From the NCBI GenBank assembly GCA_945859605.1, contig OX243816.1, positions 26,527,007-26,591,006 on the forward strand: a stretch of 64,000 nt of DNA, in the 5' to 3' direction. Shown piece by piece: positions 1 through 12,100 of this stretch. The position numbers were made by a program, and so were the translations under genes. The notes beneath the pieces were generated by a model. It ran no database searches. It had not been told where the DNA came from and was given only the letters and a program-made list of their open reading frames with translations. The stretch's first letter is position 1. Every line of letters begins with the position of its first letter. The DNA is from Lumbricus rubellus (Eukaryota; Annelida; Clitellata; Crassiclitellata; Lumbricidae).

Positions 1-1251
1 CTTGGCTGGTCTTTTCTGAACATTGGCATAGTAGCATTGCATCTGAACCGTCAACATTGCTCTTGCTTTCTGGATAAATATGCTGATCCTAAGAAACTTC
101 AGCCTCACTTATGAGCCAAGAAACTTCAACCTCACTTATGGGAAGGCAGTCTTTACTATAGTTCCATTGTACATGCTTACTTATAATAGCAGTTTTAAGA
201 ATAATGGCAGCGAATATTGTGCTGAAAAAGCGTCAGTGTTTAATAGAAGGAGCACCGAATGACACCAAAGAACTGTCATCACTAGAGGTGTCTTACAGAG
301 GAGCAGCCATGTTTATTGTCACGTCTATTGTTATTAATATTGATATGAACTGTATGGGAGGGAGGGGGGCATTTGAAGACTCTGGCTGGGGAGGAGAGTT
401 TCAGTAAGCGTATCCATATTTCTCAGATTGAATTTACAAAGGGACTATTTAAGCCTTAAGGTGTCATTCTGCCGCCGTCCTATGATAACCTTATCAGGTT
501 TGTTTGGTAGCCACAGTGGAGTGTTGTATGCCATGAATGACGATTGGTACAAAGGTACAATGCGGAGTTACTGATGCATGTTATGTCTGTGTGTTCTCAA
601 CTGTTGAACCTTCAATAAGCTGACTTGGTGTTGGTGTTATTGGTGTTGGTGGTGGTTGTACATTTATTGTCCTATCTCTTTTGTTGTGACTCTCTCTTGA
701 CGGGAGGCATTCAGACCTGATTAACATACACCTACACAACTTGTTCCAATGTGTTGGCCCATCCATGTGTATTGGGCCTATGTTTGAAGCCACACACTAC
801 CTCCGCCAACCTCTATAGGTCGCCGCTGGCCTGGCCATGTGTAGGCCTAGTATGGAGGAGGAGGAGGAGGAGGAGGAGGAGGAGAAGAGGAGGAGGAGGA
901 GGATGGGTCGCTTGGTTGGTAGACCCATAGGCCTTCAGGCCAGACAGCAGCCGTGCAGGAGACCCACCGACCGATGCACGGCAATGTATTCATGTGACGG
1001 TTTTTTTCTCTAAGGCCTGCCCTGTTTTATTGACAAATCACGGCCTCTGATATGATTCGGTTTGGATCGTGAGGAGGAGGAGGAGGAGGAGCGAGGAGCG
1101 AGGAGCGAGGAGTGAGTGCATCTAAGTGTTTGAGTTATATAAACAGTCTCATATTCATAGCTGTCATTTTCATTATATTATTATTATACATCAGTGGATG
1201 CTCTTTGTCACCGTCGCTGCAGCTCCTCCTCTTCTTCTCCTCATAAGAAAG

Positions 1252-1286
<35 letters not shown>

Positions 1287-1765
1287 ATCTCGTGAGCCAC
1301 ACAAAGGGATCAGAGTTTATTTGGTGGAGTTGATGAGCAGCAGCTGATCATCATCGATGATGATGAGACTTGTCAATGTTAGACGACGACGACGACGGTG
1401 GCTGTTGTTGTTACGTTGAACTACATGTATCTATGGAATAAGCTGACACTACAACTGAATTGCCTCTCCTCCTTACAGACTTTGCATTGTCTGGTAATTA
1501 TTATTATTATTATCATCATCGTTTGTCTTCTTCTTCTTTCTAATGTCACTGAGTTAACTTGATGTGCATCGTCTGTGTGGCCACACATTTCTTCATCTCA
1601 TCTTATTGATTAATTGATTGGCTTCTGTAGCATCACATGTGCATACATGTATCATTATAGACCCAATGATATGGCAGACATACATACATACTTACATGTA
1701 TCATGTATGTATGTATATGAACATTTATATAGCGCCTTACAATAACCTCACAAAGGTGCTTAAAT

Positions 1766-1906
1766 ACATACATACAAACATACATACATACATACATACA
1801 AAGTCATACATACATACATACATACATACATACATACATACATACATACATACATACATACATACATACATACATACATACATACATACATACATACATA
1901 CATACA

Positions 1907-1935
<29 letters not shown>
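1766..1935. repeat. (CATA)n microsatellite
   Basis: Nearly perfect CATA/TACA tetranucleotide run, pure from about 1803 to 1935. The open frames that read Tyr-Ile-His-Thr or Met-Tyr-Val-Cys across it are by-products of the repeat. Just upstream (about 1715-1765) lies an antisense retroposon-tail motif containing tatagcgcctta. Confidence 0.95.
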
Positions 1936-1937
<2 letters not shown>

Positions 1938-3352
1938 TATATATATATACAATAAAGACATACAGACTGATATCAGTTGGTGACAAATTCCATACCTGTC
2001 GTATACCATGATCAATTGAAATTGAATGTCATTCTTAAATTGTGCGATATTAATTCTGTTGCTCCAGTTTATTTCAGTGCAAGTTATGACCGTAATAAAT
2101 TCTAGAAGATGCATTAATAGTTAGCAAGTCTTTCTGGAAATGGAAGACTTTAAAAGCATAGTTGTAACAAAAAGTTTTTTTCGTTAGTTTATTCTCTCCC
2201 AAAAATCGGTTTTTATTTTTTTGCATGGTTTCTTCGGTTTTTTTTATGTAATTTTAATTGAAAAACGTACTTTTTTCGAAAAAATAAAAAACGGAAAAAA
2301 ACGAAGAAAAAATGGAAATTAAAAATAATTTGACTTTTATTTCATCTTAAACTGCATTTCTAACTTAAGAGCTTTGTTTATTCACATTTTAAAAATCTTA
2401 ATCATCTAATTACACAAGTTTATTAGTAGACCAAAATTCATTATAAGTGACATTAATCTACAACATATATTTTTCTTTTAACTGGTTTAATAAGAAATTA
2501 AGAAAAAATAAAGGTATTGAAATCTTTTCAGTTTTAAATTGTGAACATAAGTCTGTTTAAATTCATGCAGGTAGATAATGAGTGCAGCAGTTGAAGGTGT
2601 GTGTGTGATCTTACAGGTGTCATAAAAATATTGTTTATTCAAGAAAAAGTAAGTTGACATACCACAACATGAGGAAGAAAATGAAGAGTAGGCTGAACTC
2701 TGTTTGTTTCTGCAAAATTCTAGGCTAGGAAAAAGAGTTTTTACTGGTCCCTGAGCTGACACTGTGAGCAGTCCAAGAGAGTACTCACAAGTTGAAATTA
2801 AGAGTCATCTTTCATGGACATTCAAAGTCGTGTGGGCTAGAGCGCAGAGCATACGACCTACAAACAATAGGTGGAAACAAGTCATGGAGCACATGATTTC
2901 AGTTCCAAATGACCATGCGAGGTTCTCACGTCTGCTTTGTCCATCATTCCGTCTGTCCGTCAACATCCGGTGAGATGGGAGGTATAACCTAATCGTTTAA
3001 CCCTTTGAAGCAAGCACTGGAGTTTGAGGCAATCACTTGCAGTGGCCAAGCAGGAGAATCTGTGAGAAGGCCAAAGATGGTGGCTGCTTATTCTATGCAA
3101 AGTATACACCCACAGTCCCACAAAATGTAAATGATTAGTGGAAGCACCAGGTTTGTTGATGACTGAGACAAGTTAAGTGAAAAGAAGTGAATCTTTGCAT
3201 CAAACGTATTGCATTGTAGTAGACAATGTCACGGTGGCCGTCTGAAACAGAATATAAGGAATCAATATTATTGTCATTAGACTGTCTACTGATATTTGAA
3301 GCAGCTTTCATTAGATAGACCATTTGACTCGCTTTTTCATTGAGCAGATATC

Positions 3353-4372
3353 GTTCAGTTGTATAGACCATGTATCATTTCTTTGTGTAGACCATGTATC
3401 ATCTTCTTTGTGTAGACCATGTATCATTTTCTTTGTGTAGACCATGTATCATTTTCTTTGTGTAGACCATGTATCATTTTCTTTGTGTAGACCATGTATC
3501 ATTTTCTTTGTGTAGACCATGTATCATTTTTTTTGTGTAGACCATGTATCATTTTCTTTGTGTAGACCATATATTATTTTCTTTGTGTAGACCATGTATC
3601 ATTTTCTTTGTGTAGACCATGTATCATTTTCTTTGTATAGACCATGTATCATTTTCTTTGTGTAGACCATGTATCATTTTCTTTGTGTGGACCATGTATC
3701 ATTTTCTTTGTGTAGACCATGTATCATTTTCTTTGTGTAGACCATGTATCATTTTCTTTGTGTAGACCATGTATCATTTTCTTTGTGTAGACCATGTATC
3801 ATTTTCTTTGTGTAGACCATGTATCATTTTTTGTGTGTAGACCATGTATCATTTTCTTTGTGTAGACCATGTATCATTTTCTTTGTGTAGACCATGTATC
3901 ATTTTCTTTGTGTAGACCATGTATTATTTTTTGTGTGTAGACCATGTATCATTTTCTTTGTGTAGACCATGTATCATTTTCTTTGTATAGACCATGTATC
4001 ATTTTCTTTGTGTAGACCATGTATCATTTTCTTTGTGTAGACCATGTATCATTTTCTTTGTGTAGACCATGTATCATTTTCTTTGTATAGACCATGTATC
4101 ATTTTCTTTGTATAGACCATGTATCATTTTCTTTGTGTAGACCATGTATCATTTTCTTTGTGTAGACAATGTATCATTTTCTTTGTGTAGACCATGTATC
4201 ATTTTCTTTGTGTAGACCATGTATCATTTTCATTGGTTAGACAATGTATCATTTTCTTTGTGTAGACCATGTATCATTTTCTTTGTGTAGACCATGTATC
4301 ATTTTCTTTGTGTTGACCATGTATCATTTTCTTTGTGTAGACCATGTATCATTTTCATTGGTTAGACCATTT
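3353..4372. repeat. 25-bp minisatellite, about 40 copies
   Basis: A 25-bp unit built on GTAGACCATGTATCATTTTC is repeated about 40 times with few substitutions. Most variants are single changes such as gtgtag to gtatag, or ttttc to tttttt. The last copies degrade into cattggttagacc. On the sense strand of ZMIZ each unit carries a pyrimidine-rich stretch ending in TAG, resembling a weak acceptor. Confidence 0.97.
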
Positions 4373-4899
4373 GACTTGTTTGTTATCATATAGACTCATT
4401 AAATGGATTTCATTGGATGATGGATCATTTGCATCTCCATTTCCATTGGATGATGATGATGATAATGCACCTGTTGAATCATAATTATCATTGTAATAAC
4501 CATTGTTTAGAACTTTAGACACATTTGCAGATCCATCTTAGGTAACGATTATTTGTTGACCGATTATTTATGTCCAAGCCAGAGGACTTTTGTCTATAGT
4601 CTTGAGTTTCTGTTGTGTGTGACTTTTGCCAGGGTTTATGTCCAGGGAATGGTATATGTATGATGGTTGTATGTCCATCTGCCATTTGTGTATAGCTTTG
4701 TGTACCAGTGCTATCCATTCCAGGTCATAGATTCCTTCGCTCTGCCCCCCAAAGGTGACCTGGTTGTCCCTGATTGGCTTGAGCTTCCACAGTGTTGCAT
4801 AAAAACTTCGCTATGGTCGGTCCATGTTTCAGTAATCTATAATTAGTTGCCTGATCTGTCTATGTTATGAATTTATTTGTCTTTCTTTGCCACTTTTTG

Positions 4900-5005
4900 C
4901 AAGCGGTTGAAAACCATTCTCTTTGATTATGGTTTGGTGTCAGGTCGGGAGCGCCTCTGAGGAGTTTTGCTTGAAGTGGCACTATATAAATTTCTGATGA
5001 TGATT
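4900..5005 (+). mobile_element. CR1/L2-like retroposon 3' tail fragment
   Basis: Contains the dispersed motif gggagcgcctctgaggag, then ttgaag and cactatataaattt. The same motif terminates the retroposon fragment at 62310-63135, so this is a short 3' piece of the same family. Confidence 0.6.
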
Positions 5006-5489
5006 TAGCTATTTGGGTTTTGCTATAGCTATTGCCTTACGCTGGGTGAACAACGTACAATGATTATGAGGGACCTGAGTATGAACATTCAACCCGAACA
5101 CCTTACTCAGCTTATTTAGCGTATACTCACCACTCTTTCTCCATAGGGAGCCCAGACTTGAATGCTAACCAAGGACCTGAGGGCAAAGCTCAATATTCTT
5201 CAATATTTATTCCTCAGAAAAGGACTCTTGTGCATTCCCTATACTGATGTTTTTGGTGGTTATAAGTCGTCAATGACTCATCATTTATGTATATAAGTGA
5301 CATCTGCAGAATTAACCTCTTTATTCATTTTTATTCTTTATGTTCCCATGTCGTCTGTAGACACTTTAGCAGACGACACAAGGTCTCCAGTTGACTGGAT
5401 TGCTATAGCTTCGTTATTGCTATCATCACAGAATCAAGCACACTTAACTCAGAAATCTAGAATTCTTTTCGCTAGAGCCATTGCTTGCA

Positions 5490-5720
5490 CATCAAAATAA
5501 CCTCTGTGCTGAAATCTTTGTACTGGCTTCCTATTCAGTGCTCATATAATTTTTTAAAATTGAGGTTGTTAGTTTTATGCCACCACGATTCTCAAAATCA
5601 GTCGTTTATAATCCCGAAAGCTTCCGTGCTTCAACCAGGTGACCAGATCATCTCATCTGGTTAGACCTAAGACTGGAACGGTTCATTTTGAACCAACTTT
5701 CTCTGTTGTTGGATTGGGAT
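5490..5720 (+). mobile_element. Decayed LINE reverse-transcriptase C-terminal fragment
   Basis: Plus-strand translation gives Leu-Lys-Ser-Leu-Tyr-Trp-Leu-Pro-Ile-Gln near 5505-5535. This resembles the LHWLPI motif of CR1/L2-type polymerase C-termini, but the frame is broken soon after. It is a short, old remnant next to the ZMIZ exon at 5915. Confidence 0.4.
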
Positions 5721-5914
5721 TTATTTATTTATTTATTTTAGGATAAATTGTTGTTTTGTTGTAACATCAGTTGTCATGATTTGTTGATGTTGTTCATTCA
5801 TTATGCAACAGAATGCTAGAAATTCTTTTTAAATAAAAGGATAAAGAGATTAATAAGAGATTAGTAAGAGATTAATAAGAGATTAATAACTGATTCTATT
5901 GTTTCTGTTATCAG

Positions 5915-6110
5915 GTCTGTTGTCAGTTTGGTGTGAAGAACTGGGTCGTCTGCTTCTATTGAGACATCATAAAGTGGATCCAAACAACACAGCCAACAAC
6001 ACTAACAACTCAGCTGCCAATAACAACAACAATAACAACAACAATAACAGCAACAACTGCGTTATGCCGATGCAAATGCCAATGATGCAGAATCATCTTA
6101 TGCTCCAGAA
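5915..6110 (+). CDS. ZMIZ: ZMIZ exon a: end of conserved N-terminal region and Asn-rich linker
   Basis: Acceptor ttatcag at 5914; starts with two bases of a split codon (phase 1). Encodes [19 protein letters not shown], near-identical to the family, followed by an Asn/Thr-rich run (AAC repeats) and a Met-rich stretch MPMQMPMMQ. Donor is gtaagt at 6111, leaving phase 2. The Asn run is a lineage-specific expansion compared with the Pro/Ser-rich linker of vertebrate proteins. Confidence 0.95.
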
Positions 6111-9100
6111 GTAAGTCATCGCTAATCATCTAACCATCTAATCATCTAATCATCTAATCATCTAATCATCTAACCATCTAATCATCTAGCCATCTAACCA
6201 TCTAATCATCTAACCATCTAATCATCTAACCATCTAATCATCTAACCATCTAATCATCTAACCATCTAATCACCTAATCATCTAACCTTATAATCTCACC
6301 TAGCAAGTGATTTGGCCTTTTATGTGCTTCCTGTATTTATGGTGTCCAAAGATTTGGCACAATAGAAACTACTGTAAGCAAATTGGAAGATGCTTTATAA
6401 ATCATGCAAATTTGTATTGCATGATAATGTCCTGGATTCTTGATGTATTGAAGTGGCATTGTATAAATCAGTTATGTGTATAAATTAGATATTGTTTTGT
6501 TGATTTAGTCTGGCAGATTAAATTTGCTGTATCAGCAAATCAAAGTGTAAGTATCGTTCTGAAGGGCTTCTCTCTACTTCAATACAACTGAGAGATAAAA
6601 TTATAATTACGACTCAGAGTCGAAATGACATCACATATCAGAGATTTGCGTTTTACTCTGATTCCTTTACACCTTCAGTGCATTAGACTGTCAAGCAGGA
6701 TGAATAATTTATATCTTCTCTAGATAGTACTTTGTGCAGGGCTTCAGGTGTCCATTATATGCAATTAGTGATTGATCAGAGTCATAGAAACTTTATAAGC
6801 CCAATGTTTGTATGTGAATATGTGCTAAGCAGATACACAACAATTGAACCTAATCAACGTTGTAATAATTATAGTGTTACATACATGTAGCTGTTCAAGA
6901 CTTAAGGATACATTTGTCCTGTGACAAGTTGTGGTCAGATAGTGAGAAGATCTATTGTCATAAACCCACATTTGCCCTGCTATGTGGCGCACGTTAGCTT
7001 TCGATGGCCTGTGCCTTGTGGGTCTTTTCAGTGAACAAATTGCCAGTAGCATGTCTTGGCAATCAGACCCTAAAATGATACGCAACTCGTTGATTTGTTC
7101 AATACATCAAACAACATCTTTTGTTTTGCACCTTTGGACAAACAGGCGATATAGAAATATACATATTCATATAAGCATGCGCATATATTATGCATACATA
7201 GAAACATTTAAATACACATTATAGTCATTATCTTCATTAACGCCATCAGTCACCCTCTTTTGTGGAACTTGCATTCATTCCAATCTGGGTATATCCAGGC
7301 AGAGGATTGAGGTTCTACATGGTCTCAGTGGTCTCAATGGTCTCTCAAAGGGTCTCATCTTAAGGTTCCTTTTTCTACAACCTCTTCATTATCGTAATCA
7401 TAAAATTATATGAAGCCTCAATGGAGATTCCTCAGAGGTGCTCCCAATCTGAAAGCAACAAATCACGATAAAAAAGAATGGTTTTCAAATGCTTGCAGAA
7501 AAGGGGCAAAGAAAGACAAGAAGTTCATTACAGAGACTGTTAGGTAACTTATTCGTGAAAGATGGACGAGACCAACCATAATTATAGCAAAGCTTTTAAG
7601 GAGCACTGCGTGAGTTCAATGCTTAGGAACAACGAGATCACCTTTAAGGTGGTTAATATCATTTTGTAAGCAAAACTGAATATCAGTTGTAGGAATCCGA
7701 TTTCAGAATTATGATTATCACTGTTTTTAATTGTCCTTATAGACAATTCACTGTTCCTAGCTTGGCAGTGATAAACAAAGATGGTGACGCTCAATTTGAT
7801 CATGGTGTAAGACATTTGATGACGCTTTCAATGTAAACAAATGTTCAAGGGGTTCCATAATTGACTTGTCTCATTCACTGACAGCACATTTTATATAGGT
7901 TTTAATTTTTGCTATCACAAAATGTAAAAATATGCCGAAATGCATGACGATGTTGCATTTGAAATGGCACATCAGAATACTGTGGGTCAATGATGTCTGA
8001 TATATGACGAGCCTCAGTGGCGGATCCAGAACTGTTTCAAGGGGGGGGGCCAAAATCTTAGATGTCGGATGGGAAAAAGGAAAAAATCTCCCCAACAGAC
8101 ATCTGCCAAAATTTTCGGAAAAATCATACCATTTCATCCACCGAAAAAGTTGATGACCTTTTTTTTTTAGTCCTCACCTTGGAAAACTGAACGGGGGGCC
8201 ACGTCCCATACAATTATCCGAATAGGGGGGCCAATATCCGTTACACCCATATTCGTATTGCTAATTTCAGACCAAATGGGGGGGCCACATTCCATGGCAG
8301 TTTTCAATGGGGTGGGCCATGGCCGGATTTGCCCCCTGGATCCGCCACTGACGAGCCTTTGGTGATATCCGTAGTCAGTTGTCACCTTGTGTGGTAGAGT
8401 GAAGGAAACTATGAGCTGATATGAATGGCAGTTACAGCACACAAAGTTCCATAGGATAGATTGGAGTTTGACCTGCAAGGCAATTATGTGTCTAGGCATT
8501 CTTCGCTATTTAAATCTAATTCTCTGGTTTTTCTACACTGATGGACCGTGATGGTTGCAGCTGATCAGTGTTACAGGTGGCAACACTCTGTCGTTATGTT
8601 CAAGGCTTAGCTGTTGAGGCCATCACCTCAATGGAGAAACTGGGTGATATATAACAGAGGAGTTGGATGCCTGGATGATCATATGTTGTCCAACGGCCAA
8701 CAGTTGAATAACCCTGCGTGAAACCAGTTCATCTGGTTTGCTAGCAGTTCTCTCAAATCAAGTTGCCTAATCTGCAGATCATTGTTTCTGTGGGCAGAAA
8801 TTGCTTGTGTAGGTAGAAATCTGAATGCATTGTCAAATCAAAAGTTAGAATTCAATTGATCAGAGAAATCAGAGAAGCAGGTAAATGAGGTGAAAGATGG
8901 GAGAATATGAATCCGGAATTTGTATCTTTTCAGTGAGTGGTAGACTCAAAAACCGTCTTCTTCAGCTTTCCTCGATAAACAGACCTCAGTTATCTCCCAA
9001 ATTTTTTTAGTTGATTATATTTGTGCAAATAAATTACTTACAATCTTTGGTTGCAATAGTACATACCATCCACCGATATATTGAATAAATACACCAGTGT

Positions 9101-12100
9101 ACTACAATAGACTGCTATAGTAGTAGTACCTTATACCAGATGAGACAATTGATTTGATGTAATGTCTTTGTTGGATATGGGCATGTGGCAATAAGTTAGC
9201 AGTGGCTGGTGAATACTGCCAATGACTGCAGTCAACCTGGTGTCATCTGAATGGGATTTGCATTTGTCAAAGCCTTGTCCATGTATTCACATTCATCTCG
9301 GCTCTGGTGTCACAGTGCAGAAACTGTGTACTGCTTTATCAGAGCAATTGAACAGAAGCTCAATGTCTTTTGTGTTGTCATGCATTGTTTTCTTCTGTGT
9401 CATTCCTGGTTTGCGCGCCTACTCGTGTTGGTGCTGGGTGAATGTTGGATGTTTGTCAAACATTGTTATTATAATCGTAAGCTACAAACTTCTAATGTGC
9501 CACTCGAAAACCAAGCACAGAGCACCTGCTTAATCAAAGGCAATGCGTTAAAGGGACTTCATAAAAGGACGTCAAAAGTGACCCAAATCAACATTTTCTG
9601 AGGGTCTTGATCAAGAGAGGAAGCAGAATAGCTGCTAAGGAGGTGTCATGTTGGTTGAAAAGAATTGGAAGGCTGAGGATTAGATGAGTCATGGTTAGGA
9701 TCGGGAGGGGGAGGTGTTAAAGATCACTGGCTAATGTGTGCTGGTTATGAATCTGAAGTCTCTGGCTGCCTTTGCAATTACTAGTTTATAGAATTCCATG
9801 GACTGTGCCTTGCAGCATTTGGCCAATTTGTGGTCTTTTCCACTGTGACTGAGACAGAGACAGGCAGCAAAGAGAGAAGAAAGAGGGCAAGAGGCACAGA
9901 GTGCATGAGATAGAAAGAAGGACAAAATGAACAGATAAGCAAACAAACAGACAGACAAAGAGCCGGTGGTGGATAGTGGCGGCCTCTACCAATCAATTCT
10001 GAATCAGTCATCAGCAGCAGAGCTGCATCAAGTTCATGCAGTCTTTTGCTATTCATTTCCAAACACTGTCTACTATGCATACAAGCCACGCGCATTGCCA
10101 TAAATGAACATCAATATTTACACTGTGTTCAGAAAAAGGAAGCCTTTTTCTGATCATCACTATCATTGTATTCCCATGTCTTCGTAAAATGTAAAGAATA
10201 AGAAATAGGGAGAGCATGTGAAGACTGCTGCAATTCTTTGCATAGTTTCCACATTCCAACCCCATGAGTGAATAGTGAACCATGCATTCAAACTCGTCTA
10301 CAAATCAATATTGATGTCTATGTTCATTTTTCAAGTTTCATCTTATCCAAGGTAGGTAGAACCAAGCAATATAACTCTTCGGATTTATGATATCTAATAG
10401 TTTCTGAAGTTAAAAATTCTGACAATTCTGCTTTTGGAACTCATGCATTCAGGATATTTGTGACCTGCTCTCGCATAAGGAGGCGGAAGTCGAATTTGAT
10501 TTTCGTTTTTCGCATATATCAGTCAACAGGATCACAATTATATTACATAAAAAATATATTGATTTAATATTATTTGACCTCTTTCGCGACAAATTCAAGA
10601 ATTTTTGTAGGACAATGACACATTTTTGCCGATTTTAAACGCATTTTACTGCTTGTTTCTCGAAATTGTAATTTCGACTGGCATCACATTATAAAATTTA
10701 TATATCGGGAGCCAATTAAGATAGAATAATAATTTTTTCGGTGTTTTAAACAGAAATGATTGCTTATCATATTTAGCCAAAAACATAAAAATTCATTTGT
10801 TATGTTCGCCTCCTTTTGCTAGACCAGGTCACATTTGGTCAGGATAGGTTAAATTAAAACCTGAGAGTTAGTATTTTTATGGGAACATTGTATTTCCTTA
10901 CAGCAGTGACTGTAGGCTTGCAGTCATCAGATCGCTTTGCTACATGTGATAGTTAATTGCCACAATATGTTTGTTCAGATGAACTGTTGGCGATCAAATA
11001 GTTTTCATGAGTAGCAAATCATTACTTGAGCCATTATTATGCAGAAATTGTGAGACTGTTAATGCTCTGCGTATCTGTAGTCATGCTTATGCTTGATCCA
11101 GAAATAATTGTCTACTTTACTATTTATCATCTTCTGTAGGCTTTGGGTCATTGTGTTTTGATGGTGGATACTCAAAGGCCATCGTGCCTCCGCAGCATTT
11201 GGCTGTGACGTGGTCGCATAAATTTATATGACTGGGTGTATTAATGTTTCAACTGTTAAATGCTGATCTCTGTAATCAAATTCAATGGCATGAAGATCTA
11301 TGTAGCAACTTTCAACTGCTTCAAAGGGTTTATTTTAAATGTGGCTCATACAGAACTGCTGAGTAAGTGAGAGTACAAGAACAAAGCACTCAATAACAAT
11401 AGGTGTTGCCCTCCTTCCAAAGTTCAAAAGGTCACACAATCATATGACAGTATATCAGTATTGCAGCTGAGCAGAGCTAGACACGATGGAATTGCTCATT
11501 GTCCTTACAATTAATCACCTAAGGTAAAGCAAGGCGATGCAAGATGAAGGAAGGTAAAGCAAGGTGAGGCAAGATGAAGGAGGGTAAAGCAAGGTGAGGC
11601 AAGATGAAGGAGGGTAAAGCAAGGCGATGCAAGATGAAGGAAGGTAAAGCAAGGTGAGGCAAGATGAAGGAAGGTAAAGCAAGGTGAGGCAAGATGAAGG
11701 AAGGTAAAGCAAGGTGAGGCAAGATGAAGGAAGGTAAAGCAAGGTGAGGCAAGATGAAGGAGGGTAAAGCAAGGCGATGCAAGATGAAGGAAGGTAAAGC
11801 AAGGCGATGCAAGATGAAGGAGGGTAAAGCAAGGCGATGCAAGATGAAGGAAGGTAAAGCAAGGCGATGCAAGATGAAGGAAGGTAAAGCAAAGTGAGGC
11901 AAGATAAAGGAGGGTAAAGCAAGGCGATGCAAGATGAAGGAAGGTAAAGCAAGGCGATGCAAGATGAAGGAAGGTAAAGCAAGGTGAGGCAAGATGAAGG
12001 AGGGTAAAGCAAAGTGAGGCAAGATGAAGGAAGGTAAAGCAAGGTGAGGCAAGATCAAGGAAGGCAAAGCAAGGTGAGGCAAGATGAAGGAAGGTAAAGC

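Larger units (their letters stand above)
1..5914 (+). other. Upstream ZMIZ intron, no exon recognised
   Basis: The first recognisable ZMIZ exon begins at 5915 in the middle of a codon, so this stretch is intron (or intron plus unrecognised 5' sequence) and the N-terminal coding exons lie left of the window. I found no open frame here resembling the expected N-terminal residues of the family. The stretch holds GGA-rich runs near 854-905 and 1070-1095, a GCT run near 1255-1280, an (ATT)n tract near 1499, a CATA microsatellite, an AT-rich block at 2170-2340 and a 25-bp array, plus retroposon tail fragments. Confidence 0.6.
6286..11518 (+). other. ZMIZ intron, left half
   Basis: No exon recognised in this 5.2-kb stretch. 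It holds a hAT-type element at 8015-8350, a LINE tail near 9460-9700, a MITE at 10460-10832 and a short antisense retroposon tail near 7390-7455. The remainder shows nothing I can identify. Confidence 0.55.

Noticed and set aside
1618..2114. Frames reading Tyr-Ile-His-Thr (plus) and Met-Tyr-Val-Cys (minus)
   Set aside because: Translations of the (CATA)n microsatellite.
3353..4372. CRISPR array (regular 25-bp period)
   Set aside because: The whole unit is repeated without unique spacers, and the context is an animal gene with introns.
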